Positions 1 through 8,705 of a stretch of 64,000 bases of DNA are shown here, one piece after another. The notes under the pieces are model-generated. The model ran no database searches. It worked only from the letters and a program-made list of their open reading frames with translations, and was not told the DNA's origin. The stretch covers positions 955,065 to 1,019,064 of the forward strand of contig NZ_KE340380.1 of the NCBI RefSeq assembly GCF_000413935.1, written 5' to 3'. Source of the stretch: Acinetobacter colistiniresistens (GTDB taxonomy: Bacteria; Pseudomonadota; Gammaproteobacteria; Pseudomonadales; Moraxellaceae). Position numbers and translations under genes: made by a program. Position 1 is the first letter of the stretch. Every line of letters begins with the position of its first letter.

Positions 1-485
1 GCCAACCAGTCTTTGATGATACGAATTTGCTTTTTTACTTCGATGCCAAGATGAGGACTGTTTTCAAGTGTCCACGTTTCATCACACCAATCACACGCAT
101 GATATAAATTCCCCGTCCATAACGGATAATATGCGATGTTTAGGGGGAGGTTTCTCTGGGCCCCCATAAAACCGATTTCGATATTGTTAAAAATTCGGCA
201 TAAATCAAAAGGTCTTATCTGACCATTTTCATAATGCTCTAAAATATTTAGAAAATAACGAGCCGTTAAAATTTCAGCCTCAACTGAGTCTGCTGAAAAA
301 CTAGAATCGGTGGTTTGAATCAATTGAAGCAGTAAAGATTCCTGATCTACTGCGCTCTCCAGTAGCTCAAAAAATTCAACCTCTATAATTTCATTATTTT
401 CTATATACTCATTAATTCTTTTTAAGACCCTTTCCTTAGAATAATCACCATAATAAATTTCGACAAAGAGTTCTTTAAAAGTCAT
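1..485 (-). CDS. Hypothetical protein, N-terminal part only (runs off left edge)
   Basis: An open frame of about 161 codons runs on the minus strand from an ATG at 485 to the left edge without a stop, so only the N-terminal part is present. The product starts MTFKELFVEIYYGDYS and is acidic and soluble, with no signal peptide or membrane segment visible. A Cys-Asp-Trp-Cys stretch lies near residue 138. I do not recognise the family. The start is the first ATG in frame, and stops lie in the AT-rich upstream sequence. It faces away from the rest of the window's left end. Real-gene status rests on the length of the frame and ordinary codon use; function is unknown. Confidence 0.55.
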   Translation of the reverse strand, partial: MTFKELFVEIYYGDYSKERVLKRINEYIENNEIIEVEFFELLESAVDQESLLLQLIQTTDSSFSADSVEAEILTARYFLNILEHYENGQIRPFDLCRIFNNIEIGFMGAQRNLPLNIAYYPLWTGNLYHACDWCDETWTLENSPHLGIEVKKQIRIIKDWL

Positions 486-609
486 GAAAATCCCTGTGCT
501 TTAATTCTAAAAACTAAGTATATATTTCTTTTAACAATGTAGATCTTAGTTTTCATATGAAGCTGAATTTTAAGTTTTACTCTACTTAGGCTATTTTCAT
601 ATTCAAATA

Positions 610-634
610 AAAGAAAGCCCTGATCGAGCTTTTC
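610..634 (-). terminator. Probable intrinsic terminator of the tautomerase gene
   Basis: On the minus strand AAAGCTC pairs with GGGCTTT (stem arms 614-620 and 626-632, one G:U), followed by CTTTTATT. It lies 19-41 nt after the tautomerase stop codon. The stem is short, so confidence is moderate. Confidence 0.45.
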
Positions 635-650
635 TCTTTAAAACCTTGTC

Positions 651-1046
651 CTAAACATCAATTTTAAAGCCTAAATTAACATCACAGGCTGCCTGCCCTC
701 CACGAACACCAAAATTTTCTGAAGGCAACTCACGAAGCATAATTTTCACATGGTCTTTGGGTATGCCAATCGGCTCAAGATTATGCACAATCATTTTATA
801 CAGGTTTCGCTTTGCATCTAAAGAGCGCCCAAGAAATGCATCAATACTGATCAAGGTATAGCATTCAGGTTTGGTCTTTTCTGGCGGACATTGAAACCGA
901 TGCGCTTCATGAACAATTAAACGGACATTTCGATCACTGTGCATAATTTTAAACGCATCTCTAAGTGCTGAATGAACGGCTTCCATAATCTCAAGTTCTA
1001 CATCTATTGCATATTGCTGCCTTACCTCAATAAGTACGCTGGGCAT
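651..1046 (-). CDS. Tautomerase family protein (131 aa)
   Basis: The product begins Met-Pro-Ser-Val-Leu-Ile, so after Met removal Pro would be the N-terminal residue, as in the tautomerase/MIF superfamily where that Pro is the catalytic base. At 131 aa it is about twice the 4-oxalocrotonate tautomerase monomer, which fits the longer Tautomerase_2-type proteins. The C-terminal stretch ENFGVRGGQAACDVNLGF is typical of that group. It is cytosolic, with no signal peptide. The substrate cannot be told from sequence; family members act on keto-enol compounds in aromatic and haloacid degradation. It appears monocistronic, with its own weak terminator downstream and 190 bp to the next gene. Confidence 0.8.
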   Translation of the reverse strand: MPSVLIEVRQQYAIDVELEIMEAVHSALRDAFKIMHSDRNVRLIVHEAHRFQCPPEKTKPECYTLISIDAFLGRSLDAKRNLYKMIVHNLEPIGIPKDHVKIMLRELPSENFGVRGGQAACDVNLGFKIDV

Positions 1047-1181
1047 ATTGTTGTTCTCCGACGATCTAGCGTGATGAAATTTATTTATTTTTACTATTTT
1101 CAGTACTTTCTTTCACGATATTAAATAAACTTTATTGTTCTGACTTTATCAATACTGTAATCAGATCATTTTCTAAGCCAA

Positions 1182-1220
1182 TAAAAAAGCATTCTTCAGA
1201 AAATTCCGAAAAATGCTTTT
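1182..1220 (-). terminator. Intrinsic terminator downstream of aceI
   Basis: Arms AAAAGCATT (1185-1193) and AATGCTTTT (1212-1220) form a 9-bp stem; read on the minus strand it ends in a run of six T. It lies 19 nt beyond the aceI stop. Confidence 0.7.
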
Positions 1221-1238
1221 GCTCATCATTCATCATTA

Positions 1239-1667
1239 TTAAGATGCGAATTTTGCATTTGGGAAGAAACGGCCTTCAATAAGGTCATAACACCACTGAA
1301 AAATGAATGTATAAACCAAAATACACATCGTCAATCCAAAGTCCAGGATCAGCGCTTCAAGAAAACTCATCTTCATCATATAAGCGATGATTGGAATTGT
1401 TGCCAACATCAACCCGCCTTCAAAACCTATCGCATGAAGAATACGGACAGGAATCGTTCTTTTCCACTGATATTTATATTCTACTTTTTCAAAGTAATGA
1501 TTAAAGATCATATTCCAGAACACGGAAATGACTGCCATGATCGTGCCGAGAATACCCGTCACTTCAAGTGGCATACTAAAAATAAAACTTAACGCAATTG
1601 CGATGATGACCAATAAAATCACTTCATAGCTAATTGCATGAATGAGTCTTCTTTTGGAAATCAACAT
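1239..1667 (-). CDS. aceI: PACE family biocide/diamine efflux transporter AceI
   Basis: This is a 142-aa inner-membrane protein with four predicted TM helices (roughly residues 10-31, 36-56, 75-99 and 105-128), made of two bacterial transmembrane-pair repeats. From memory it closely resembles the A. baumannii chlorhexidine exporter AceI: the start MLISKRRLIHAISYE, the NHYFEKVEYKYQW motif and the FQWCYDLIE motif all match. Glu15, essential for transport in AceI, is present in the HAISYE motif. PACE pumps are proton-coupled exporters of chlorhexidine and short diamines such as cadaverine and putrescine. The gene is divergent from a LysR regulator of AceR type across an 87-bp gap, which is the known arrangement. 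Confidence 0.93.
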   Translation of the reverse strand: MLISKRRLIHAISYEVILLVIIAIALSFIFSMPLEVTGILGTIMAVISVFWNMIFNHYFEKVEYKYQWKRTIPVRILHAIGFEGGLMLATIPIIAYMMKMSFLEALILDFGLTMCILVYTFIFQWCYDLIEGRFFPNAKFAS

Positions 1668-1716
1668 TTAATAACACTCTTTTATTTGGATAGTCGCTAT
1701 TTTATTTTTATAATTT

Positions 1717-1731
1717 TGATTAATCCAATCA
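1717..1731. promoter_or_regulatory. Candidate AceR operator (LysR-type dyad)
   Basis: TGATT-N5-AATCA is a perfect interrupted dyad in the aceI/aceR intergenic region, ending 23 nt before the aceR start. LysR-type activators bind dyads of this size between divergent genes. The site assignment is inference. Confidence 0.4.
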
Positions 1732-1754
1732 GGTTCTTTCAGATTTTTTGACAG

Positions 1755-2648
1755 ATGAATATTAATCAAGAACAACTCATCATGTTTCAAGCCGTTATTG
1801 AAACAGGCTCTTTCTCTGCTGCAGCACGTAAATTAGGCAAGGTTCCGTCAGCAGTAAGCATGTCCATTGCCAATTTGGAAATTGATCTCAATCTTAATCT
1901 GTTTGAACGAGTGGGACGTGAGCCAATACCAACGGCCGAGGCAATTGTGCTGTATGAGAAAACCCAGCAATTATTGATTGAAATGAATCAATGGAAGCAG
2001 CATGCCCATGCATTGAGTACAGGCTTGGAGTCAACCCTGAATATCGTGGTGGTATCTGAACTGCTCTATACCAACTGGACCGATTACATAACCCTGCTTG
2101 AACAGCGCTTTCCCAGTCTTGCCCTTAATATCTTCTCTGCTCCACAAGAAGATGCTTTGCAAATGTTATTGGATCAATCAGCACAGCTTGCCCTGATGTT
2201 CGAACGAGAGCAACTGGATAGCCGCGAACAATTCGTGGAATTGAAAAGAGAGGCGCTTGTCCCTGTCATTGCTAAAAATCACTCTTTGGCACAACTCAAT
2301 CATGTATCTTTTGAGCAAATTGTACAAACACGTCAGATTGTTGTAGCAAGTCGTGATCACAGCATCAAGCCAGAGCTGCTCTATTCAAAAGACTATTGGC
2401 GTACCGACAATCACCATTCAGCCTGTATGATGATTATTCGTAACTTAGGTTGGGGCGTTCTGCCTTTACAGATGTTTAATGAAAACCCAGAACTTAAAAA
2501 GAAACTTAAGATTTTGGATATATATGATTTCACACCAAAATTTGAATATTATGTCGATCTGGTATGGAGCCGTGAAAGCGAATTGGGTCTGGCTGCAAAA
2601 TATTTGATTGACCATATTCGCTTACAACGTCAGCAGAATGGCCCCTAA
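1755..2648 (+). CDS. aceR: LysR-type regulator AceR, activator of aceI
   Basis: This 297-aa protein has an N-terminal winged helix-turn-helix (residues 4-62; FSAAARKLGKVPSAVSMSI is the recognition region) and a C-terminal periplasmic-binding-like effector domain (about 90-290). LysR proteins commonly act as tetramers and control a divergent gene. In A. baumannii AceR senses chlorhexidine or diamines and activates aceI; this gene has the same orientation and gap relative to an AceI homologue, which supports the name. The start is the ATG that begins NINQEQLIMFQAVIETGSF, the normal distance before the HTH. It is followed by a 109-bp gap to the transaldolase gene on the same strand. Confidence 0.88.
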   Translation: MNINQEQLIMFQAVIETGSFSAAARKLGKVPSAVSMSIANLEIDLNLNLFERVGREPIPTAEAIVLYEKTQQLLIEMNQWKQHAHALSTGLESTLNIVVVSELLYTNWTDYITLLEQRFPSLALNIFSAPQEDALQMLLDQSAQLALMFEREQLDSREQFVELKREALVPVIAKNHSLAQLNHVSFEQIVQTRQIVVASRDHSIKPELLYSKDYWRTDNHHSACMMIIRNLGWGVLPLQMFNENPELKKKLKILDIYDFTPKFEYYVDLVWSRESELGLAAKYLIDHIRLQRQQNGP

Positions 2649-2757
2649 GACTTGCTCAGATGAACAATACAACCAACAAAAGCGGGGCTTTGCTTTCATG
2701 CAGATTGTGTTATAACAGAAGTTACCAATAATATTGTTTATTAAGAATGCGATATCA

Positions 2758-3747
2758 ATGACTCAGACTGCATTACACCAATTAAAAAATTTAACCACCG
2801 TTGTTGCTGATAGTAGTGATCTCGAAGCAATTGAAAAGTTTCGTCCTTTAGATGCAACAACCAATCCATCACTCATCACAGCAGCGGCAGAACAACCAGA
2901 AAGCCGAACACTGATTGAAGATGCCTATACCCAAGCAAAGCAAGAAGGCTATCAAAGTGATGAACTGATTGAACGTACCATTGATATTTTGACGGTCAAA
3001 TTTGGGGTCGAAATTTTAAAATTGATCGATGGTCGTGTCTCTACTGAAGTCGATGCATCTCTGTCATATAATACTGAAGCAACGATTAACAAAGCACGTG
3101 AGTTGTCTCAACTCTATCAAGGTTATGGAATCGAACAATCGCGCATCCTGATTAAAATTGCTTCCACTTGGGAAGGGATTCAGGCAGCCAAAGTTCTAGA
3201 AGCAGAAGGAATTCCTTGTAACCTGACTTTATTGTTTGGTTTACATCAAGCTCAAGCCTGTGCTGATGCCAAGGTCACACTGATCTCGCCTTTTGTGGGA
3301 CGTATTTTGGATTGGTATAAAAAAGCCGAAGGGGTTGAGCAATATCCAATTGCCAAAGATCCGGGCGTATTGTCGGTGAAGAAAATTTATAACTATTACA
3401 AACAACATGGTATCCCAACCCAAGTCATGGGTGCGAGCTTCCGTAGTACTGCACAAGTACTGGGTTTAGCCGGTTGTGACTTACTCACGATTGCCCCTAA
3501 TCTATTGTCACAGTTGGAGCAAGACCAACAGCTTGTCGAAGCTCAGCTCAGCACCGAGTTTGCCCGACAAGCAGAAAAAATCGAGCGTCCTGCACAAACA
3601 AAAGAAAGTTTTAAAGCTGAGCTTGAGCAAGATCTAATGGCTTTCCAATTACTGCAAGGCGGTATTGATGGCTTTATCAAAGCGCGTGACCAGTTGAGTT
3701 TATTGCTACGTCAATCTTTTGGAATTGATGCTGAAATCCAACCCTAA
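2758..3747 (+). CDS. tal: Transaldolase
   Basis: Transaldolase moves a dihydroxyacetone unit between sedoheptulose-7-phosphate and glyceraldehyde-3-phosphate in the non-oxidative pentose phosphate pathway. Visible family motifs are DATTNPSLI near the start, GRVSTEVDASLS, and the Schiff-base region ILIKIASTWEGI with the catalytic Lys. It belongs to the TalB-like type I group of about 320-335 residues. I chose the ATG at 2758 (329 aa) because the protein then starts MTQTALHQLKNLTTVVADSS, matching TalB; a TTG eight codons upstream at 2734 is also possible. No strong Shine-Dalgarno sequence precedes either. A bidirectional terminator follows 20 nt after the stop. Confidence 0.92.
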   Translation: MTQTALHQLKNLTTVVADSSDLEAIEKFRPLDATTNPSLITAAAEQPESRTLIEDAYTQAKQEGYQSDELIERTIDILTVKFGVEILKLIDGRVSTEVDASLSYNTEATINKARELSQLYQGYGIEQSRILIKIASTWEGIQAAKVLEAEGIPCNLTLLFGLHQAQACADAKVTLISPFVGRILDWYKKAEGVEQYPIAKDPGVLSVKKIYNYYKQHGIPTQVMGASFRSTAQVLGLAGCDLLTIAPNLLSQLEQDQQLVEAQLSTEFARQAEKIERPAQTKESFKAELEQDLMAFQLLQGGIDGFIKARDQLSLLLRQSFGIDAEIQP

Positions 3748-3767
3748 TTAGTCGATTTTTCACCAAT

Positions 3768-3807
3768 AAAAACCGATTTTTGCTATATTAGCGAAAATCG
3801 GTTTTTT
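3768..3807. terminator. Intrinsic terminator after tal (works on either strand by symmetry)
   Basis: AAAAACCGATTTT (3768-3780) pairs with AAAATCGGTTTTT (3794-3806) around a 13-nt loop and ends in a T run. It sits between tal and the leuE-like gene, whose start codon follows only 13 nt later, so that gene's promoter must lie within or next to the hairpin. Confidence 0.8.
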
Positions 3808-3819
3808 AATGAGTTCATT

Positions 3820-4470
3820 GTGTTCGGTATAACAGATTTAACCACTTATATTATTGGTACAATCTTAATTGTGTTATTACCTGGTCCAAATTCACTCTAT
3901 GTCATGTCCGTGGCATCCCGTTATGGCATTCGCACTGGTTATGCCGCTGCATGTGGTGTATTTACTGGCGATTTTATTTTAATTCTGTGTACCGTATTGG
4001 GCGCGGCCTCTTTACTCAAAGCCTTCCCGATCTTGTTTATTATTCTCAAATTGACAGGTGCATGTTACCTCGCTTACTTGGGCTTTAAATTGCTGCAAGG
4101 CGCTTATCAAACATGGAATAAACCACCACATCATGTGGAAATGGCCGAACTGCCGAATCTTGATCAGGTTCATCCCTATCGTACCGCACTGAGCATTAGC
4201 TTACTGAATCCCAAAGCGATTCTATTCTTCCTCTCCTTCTTTGTTCAGTTTGTTGAACCAAGTTATGCTTACCCAGCATTAAGCTTTTTAATCTTGGCAG
4301 TTATTCTACAAATCGTGAGTTTCAGTTATCTAACAGCCCTCATTTTTTCAGGAATAAAACTTGCTGGCTTTTTCAAACATAATTATAAGCTCGCAGCTGC
4401 AGGTATCTGTCTGGTCGGCATTTTATTCTTTGGTTTCGGGTTAAGATTGGCTACCTCAACCTTAACTTAA
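3820..4470 (+). CDS. leuE: LeuE-type amino acid exporter (LysE/RhtB family)
   Basis: This is a 216-aa inner-membrane protein with about six TM helices. The N-terminal LysE/RhtB signature LLPGPNSLYVMS is present, followed by GYAAACGVFTGDFIL and SLLNPKAILFFLSFFVQF, both as in E. coli LeuE, the leucine/methionine exporter. Length and motif order match LeuE (212 aa) along the whole chain. The start is a GTG at 3820; an ATG at 3809 is in another frame and stops within eight codons. Substrate is inferred from similarity only. It lies downstream of the tal terminator and seems to be transcribed alone. Confidence 0.82.
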   Translation: MFGITDLTTYIIGTILIVLLPGPNSLYVMSVASRYGIRTGYAAACGVFTGDFILILCTVLGAASLLKAFPILFIILKLTGACYLAYLGFKLLQGAYQTWNKPPHHVEMAELPNLDQVHPYRTALSISLLNPKAILFFLSFFVQFVEPSYAYPALSFLILAVILQIVSFSYLTALIFSGIKLAGFFKHNYKLAAAGICLVGILFFGFGLRLATSTLT

Positions 4471-4577
4471 TCTAGATTTAACCGAATGATCAATTTATTC
4501 AATCATTTTATAACTACGATTTAATACTCATTAACGATATACTTTTCAACAAATTTTAAACAAGTATAGATGCATAG

Positions 4578-5750
4578 ATGCAACGTCTCCTTCAGGATTT
4601 TTCCATTCCAGCAGTTTTCGCTGGCTTTATTACATTCTTAATCGGGATTAGTGTTTCCGCCGTCCTCGTTATTCAAGGTGCACAGTCTTTAGGTGCCAAT
4701 ACCGCCCAAATCAGTTCATGGTTCTGGGCTCTAGGGCTTGCCATCGGCCTCTCTGGCTTAATCTTGTCTTGGAAATATAAATATCCTGTTGCCACGGCAT
4801 GGTCTACACCCGGTATTGCACTGATTATTGCATCGACTGGACATTACGATCTTTATGAAGCCATTGGGGCATTTTTGGTCTGTGGTATTGCCATTGCTGT
4901 GGTCGGCTTTTCAGGGATTTTTCAAAAGCTTTTGGCGCATATCCCACAAAGCTTAACTTGCGCGATGCTTGCTGGGATTCTATTAAAGTTCGGTATTCAG
5001 ATTTTTAGCAGCTTAGAAAGTCATCTCGGCTTTATCTTAAGTATGCTCGTGATTTACTTGGTGTCAAAACGCTTATTCCCACGTTATAGCATTGTACTGA
5101 CCGTCATTTTAGGTGCGGCCATATGTCCCCTGTTTATTGATTTTCAACTCCAAGCCATCACATGGTCTCTAACTCAACCTGTATGGATGCAACCTTCATT
5201 TTCGTGGTCTGCGATCTTGGGTTTGGCTTTGCCTCTGTTTGTGATCAACATGACCTCACAAAACTTACCAGGCATCGCCATGATTAAAAGTTATGGCTAT
5301 CATCCGCATGTCAATCAATTGGTGGGTTGGACAGGTGTTGCACATACTGTTTTTGCGCCTTTTGGCTGCTTTTCAATAAATTTAGCAGCAATTAGTGCAG
5401 CAGTGAGCTTAGATGATCAAGTGCATCCTGATCCAAGCAAACGTTATATTGCAGGTATCAGTTGTGGTCTGTTCTATATTTTGATGGGACTTTTTGCGGC
5501 GACCTTAGTCAGTTTATTAATGTCATTTCCGCAGATTTTTATTGTGGCACTTGCAGGAATTGCGCTATTTGCAACGATTAGTCATAACATTGCAGTGGCT
5601 TTTTCAAATGTAGAAGAGCGTGAAGCAGCATTATTAACTTTTTTATGTAGCGCTTCTGGTGTTCAATTCTGGGGCATTGGCTCTGCATTTTGGGGCCTGT
5701 TATTGGGTATCTTGGTACTGCTGCTCTTTAGATTTAAAGCAAAAAAATAA
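4578..5750 (+). CDS. benE: BenE family benzoate/H+ symporter-like transporter
   Basis: This 390-aa polytopic protein has about twelve hydrophobic segments. The N-terminal region (FAGFITFLIGISVSAVLVIQ, then SLGANTAQISSW and YPVATAWSTPGIALI) and the later SQNLPGIAMIKSYGYHPHVN and FGCFSINLAAISAAV motifs are typical of the BenE family. BenE proteins are secondary transporters first linked to benzoate uptake. No benABC or catechol genes are nearby, so benzoate is not certain as substrate. The gene stands alone; its 3' terminator has been interrupted by a MITE-like insertion. Confidence 0.82.
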   Translation: MQRLLQDFSIPAVFAGFITFLIGISVSAVLVIQGAQSLGANTAQISSWFWALGLAIGLSGLILSWKYKYPVATAWSTPGIALIIASTGHYDLYEAIGAFLVCGIAIAVVGFSGIFQKLLAHIPQSLTCAMLAGILLKFGIQIFSSLESHLGFILSMLVIYLVSKRLFPRYSIVLTVILGAAICPLFIDFQLQAITWSLTQPVWMQPSFSWSAILGLALPLFVINMTSQNLPGIAMIKSYGYHPHVNQLVGWTGVAHTVFAPFGCFSINLAAISAAVSLDDQVHPDPSKRYIAGISCGLFYILMGLFAATLVSLLMSFPQIFIVALAGIALFATISHNIAVAFSNVEEREAALLTFLCSASGVQFWGIGSAFWGLLLGILVLLLFRFKAKK

Positions 5751-5973
5751 GCCTTAGTTGACTAGGATCTGTTGACATTTCAGCCATGTCTTGCGTTATC
5801 AGCTAAAACAACATAAACAAGGCATGAAACGCAGGTAATGGTAGTCCCCTTGCCAAGTTTCATAACGCAGTTTAGGGAAGTTTTAGCTATAACCCTACGG
5901 GACAGAGACATTTTTTGTCGCAATGAGAGCTATAGCTCGTAAGGTGAAATATCAACAGACCCTAAGGCTTATT
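5746..5973. terminator. Bidirectional terminator split by an insertion
   Basis: AATAAGCCTTAG (5746-5757, overlapping the end of the benE gene) is the exact reverse complement of CTAAGGCTTATT (5962-5973). Removing the 5765-5962 element and one TA copy restores a 12-bp stem with a 4-nt TTGA loop, flanked by A and T runs, between two convergent genes. As it stands the arms are 204 nt apart, so the hairpin is probably weak or has been replaced by the element's own structure. Confidence 0.7.
5765..5962. mobile_element. MITE-like non-coding element with 18-bp terminal inverted repeats
   Basis: The left end GGATCTGTTGACATTTCA (5765-5782) and the right end TGAAATATCAACAGACCC (5945-5962) are inverted copies with 16 of 18 matches. 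TA flanks both sides (5763-5764 and 5963-5964), consistent with a TA target duplication; CTA is an equally good reading if the element ends one base earlier. Inside, GCGTTAT and AGCTAAAAC (5793-5809) have exact inverted partners at 5862-5868 and 5880-5888, so the whole element can fold on itself. It encodes nothing. TIRs starting GG with a TA duplication recall some IS5-family groups, but the parent is not identified. Confidence 0.75.
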
Positions 5974-5998
5974 CAACACTAGAGAGGCAAATTGTGGA

Positions 5999-7831
5999 TT
6001 ACTTTTCCTCTAAATCTTTCTGCGCTTCTTCATCATTGAGGATTCGGGCAGCCTGTTGAGGGCGAATTAATGGCGCCGTTGGTCGTGGATGCGTATGGGT
6101 ATACTGTAAGCCGACGCCTGCATAGACATCATCCGCTGCAATTTCAGTTTCAAAACGCTCTTCATCACGATCTCGAATTTCATCGGTAATCCGTTGTACT
6201 TCGTCTTCGTCAACACCCAATTCTTGTAAAATCACACCACCGAACTTGATTGCTGATTCAAAGGTTTCACGGATCATATAATCGACTTTCTGTTTCACTA
6301 AGTAGAGTGAATGCTCACGGTCATACGAACGCACCAACAGCTTTGCCAATGGAAATTCGTGTGTTACCAACTCCACAATCCGATTCGTCGTTTCTTTACT
6401 ATCCACACAGACGACGATGGCTTGCGCCGAAGATGCACCAGAGGCATGCAAAATATCTAAACGGCAGCCATCGCCATAATAGATTTTAAAACCAAACTTT
6501 TCCGCGTTTTGAATCATATCAATGTCATTATCAATAATAGTGACATCGACCCCACGTGCCAATAAGAGTTGACTGGTTACTTGGCCAAAACGCCCAAAAC
6601 CGATCATCAAAATACTACCGCTCAAGCCCTCGGCAACACTGACATTGTCCAAATTGACTTGATCTTTGGTTTCCGTGAAGCGTTTGAAAATGATGCCTAA
6701 AATAGGTGTCAATACCATCGATAACACCACAATTGCAGTCAAATTCGACTTCACCGAATTATCAATCACTTGGGCACTTAGCGCAGCAGCAAAGAGTACA
6801 AAGGCAAACTCCCCTCCTTGTGCCATTAACAGTGCACGATCCAGTGCTTCCGTATGCGAACTTTTGGTGACTCGCGCTACGATATAAATCATTAGGGCTT
6901 TAGCAAACATCATCGCCAATACGCCACTGATAATCAGCTGCCAGTTTTGCGCAACCACGGAAAGATCTAAAGACATGCCTACACCAAGGAAGAACAAGCC
7001 CAGTAGCAGACCACGGAAAGGTTCAATATCCGCTTCAATTTGATGTCTAAAGGTCGATTCAGATAACAGCACGCCTGCCAAGAATGCACCCATCGCCATA
7101 GATAGACCACTGACTTGCATCAACAATGCGGCACCTAAAACCACAAGAAGTGCTGCAGCAGTCATGACTTCACGTGCCTTAGCAGCGGCCAACAATCTGA
7201 ATAATGGATTGAGTAACCAATAACCGGCTGCAATTAAACCCGCTATTGCAATAAGCCCAAGGCCGATACTTTCTAAACGTGTTGACGTTGTTTCGACCAC
7301 ATGGTTGGGTGCCATAAAAGCAACAATTGCCAGTAAAGGAACAATCAATAAATCTTCAAATAATAAAATGGCAACGATCTTTTGACCTTGGGGCTGGGCA
7401 ATATCACCCCGATCGCCCAATAGTTGCATCACAATGGCCGTCGAGGTCAAAACAAAACCTGCAGCACCAATGAATGCAACTTGCCAGCTAAAACCAAATA
7501 GCAAACCAACGCCTGTGAGAGCTAAGGCACAAGCAACAATTTGCAAAGTTCCTAAACCAAAAATTTCACGCCTTAAGCTCCATAAATGCGAAGGCTGCAT
7601 CTCCAGACCAATGACAAATAAGTACATCACAATGCCTAATTCGGCGATATGCAGAATCGAGGCAGAATCATGGAAAAATGCAAAGCCGAACGGCCCAATA
7701 ATCAGACCCGCAATTAAATAACCTAATACTGAACCTAAGCCAATCCGCTTAAAAATAGGAACGGCAACAACCGCTGCCGCGAGGAGCACCACTGGTGCAA
7801 TTAAACTAATAGAATGTGCTTCTGAACTCAT
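5999..7831 (-). CDS. CPA2 family monovalent cation:proton antiporter with RCK domain (KefB/KefC-like)
   Basis: The 610-aa product has an N-terminal Na+/H+ exchanger domain of about 12 TM helices (residues 8-380) and a C-terminal cytosolic TrkA-N/RCK domain (about 405-520) with the Rossmann motif IGFGRFGQV. The motifs ELGIVMYLFVIGLEM and LLFEDLLIVPLLA correspond to the KefC transport core, where an acidic residue in the FED/FQD motif is essential. Kef systems release K+ in exchange for H+ and are gated by glutathione or nucleotide. No KefF/KefG quinone reductase is adjacent, so glutathione control is unproven. The gene is monocistronic and convergent with benE. Confidence 0.85.
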   Translation of the reverse strand: MSSEAHSISLIAPVVLLAAAVVAVPIFKRIGLGSVLGYLIAGLIIGPFGFAFFHDSASILHIAELGIVMYLFVIGLEMQPSHLWSLRREIFGLGTLQIVACALALTGVGLLFGFSWQVAFIGAAGFVLTSTAIVMQLLGDRGDIAQPQGQKIVAILLFEDLLIVPLLAIVAFMAPNHVVETTSTRLESIGLGLIAIAGLIAAGYWLLNPLFRLLAAAKAREVMTAAALLVVLGAALLMQVSGLSMAMGAFLAGVLLSESTFRHQIEADIEPFRGLLLGLFFLGVGMSLDLSVVAQNWQLIISGVLAMMFAKALMIYIVARVTKSSHTEALDRALLMAQGGEFAFVLFAAALSAQVIDNSVKSNLTAIVVLSMVLTPILGIIFKRFTETKDQVNLDNVSVAEGLSGSILMIGFGRFGQVTSQLLLARGVDVTIIDNDIDMIQNAEKFGFKIYYGDGCRLDILHASGASSAQAIVVCVDSKETTNRIVELVTHEFPLAKLLVRSYDREHSLYLVKQKVDYMIRETFESAIKFGGVILQELGVDEDEVQRITDEIRDRDEERFETEIAADDVYAGVGLQYTHTHPRPTAPLIRPQQAARILNDEEAQKDLEEK

Positions 7832-7970
7832 ACAGTTCTCATTGTTATCTAGCTGCTTTCATTTTATGTGAAACATTACACGTTTTATATATCATTTATG
7901 AGACAATGTATCTCAACTCATTCATTTAACAGCTTTTAAATCACCGCTTTTTCAAGAATAAAACAATGGC

Positions 7971-8690
7971 TTAATTGATTGCATTTTTATCCCAAAAAGC
8001 CTGTCTGATTTGTGGCATTGCATTGAGGTGATTAATAATATGCTGAGCTTCTTCAGCATCGATTGAGGTTGCAATTAGCGTCACTTCAATCTCAACCTCT
8101 TTTTCCCCAAATGGCGTGACATCAATATCTTTCGCAGGATAATTATGATGCTTTAAGGTGAGATTCAATTCATCCATCACTGCCTTACTATGGCTACGAT
8201 CACAAATGATATAAATCACATGCAAAACCTCAGTGTCATCGTCTAACGGGCGACGATCAATCACATGCACGATCGGACGCAATAAGGTGTTGGCCGCCAG
8301 AATAAATAAAGTGGCAATAATGGCCTCAACAATCAGGTCTGCACCAGCAGCGGCTCCTACAGCTGCCGAGCACCACAGTGTAGCAGCTGTATTTAGACCA
8401 TGAATATTGCCTTCCTGACGCATAATCACACCTGCACCCAAGAAACCAATCCCTGAAACCACATAGGCAATCACACGGACAGCCCCATCTGCCCCTGTGA
8501 GATTAATTGCAATATCTACAAAAATCGCAGCTCCCACGGCAACCAGTACATTGGTTCTCAATCCCGCCGTCCGCTGTCGATACTGACGCTCTATACCAAT
8601 TAATGCACCTAAAGCGAATGCCGCGACAAGGCTAATTAATGTATCAACGATATTAGATAAATCAATATGTTGTAGAAATTTCAATTGCAT
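7971..8690 (-). CDS. mgtC: MgtC/SapB family membrane protein
   Basis: The 239-aa product has an N-terminal MgtC/SapB domain with about five TM helices (residues 12-140; ALGALIGIERQYRQRTAGLRTN and GLNTAATLWCSAAVGAAAG are the family motifs) and a C-terminal ACT-like cytosolic domain (about 150-235), as in long MgtC proteins. MgtC supports growth at low Mg2+ and inhibits the ATP synthase in Salmonella; that role here is inference. It starts 15 nt downstream of mgtA on the same strand, so the two form an operon. In Salmonella the order is mgtC-mgtB; here the P-type ATPase comes first. Confidence 0.88.
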   Translation of the reverse strand: MQLKFLQHIDLSNIVDTLISLVAAFALGALIGIERQYRQRTAGLRTNVLVAVGAAIFVDIAINLTGADGAVRVIAYVVSGIGFLGAGVIMRQEGNIHGLNTAATLWCSAAVGAAAGADLIVEAIIATLFILAANTLLRPIVHVIDRRPLDDDTEVLHVIYIICDRSHSKAVMDELNLTLKHHNYPAKDIDVTPFGEKEVEIEVTLIATSIDAEEAQHIINHLNAMPQIRQAFWDKNAIN

Positions 8691-8705
8691 TATGCACCTA
8701 TTGTT

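Noticed and set aside
7434..7721. Plus-strand open frame of 95 codons
   Set aside because: Antisense shadow of the CPA2 antiporter gene, with composition typical of a complement frame.
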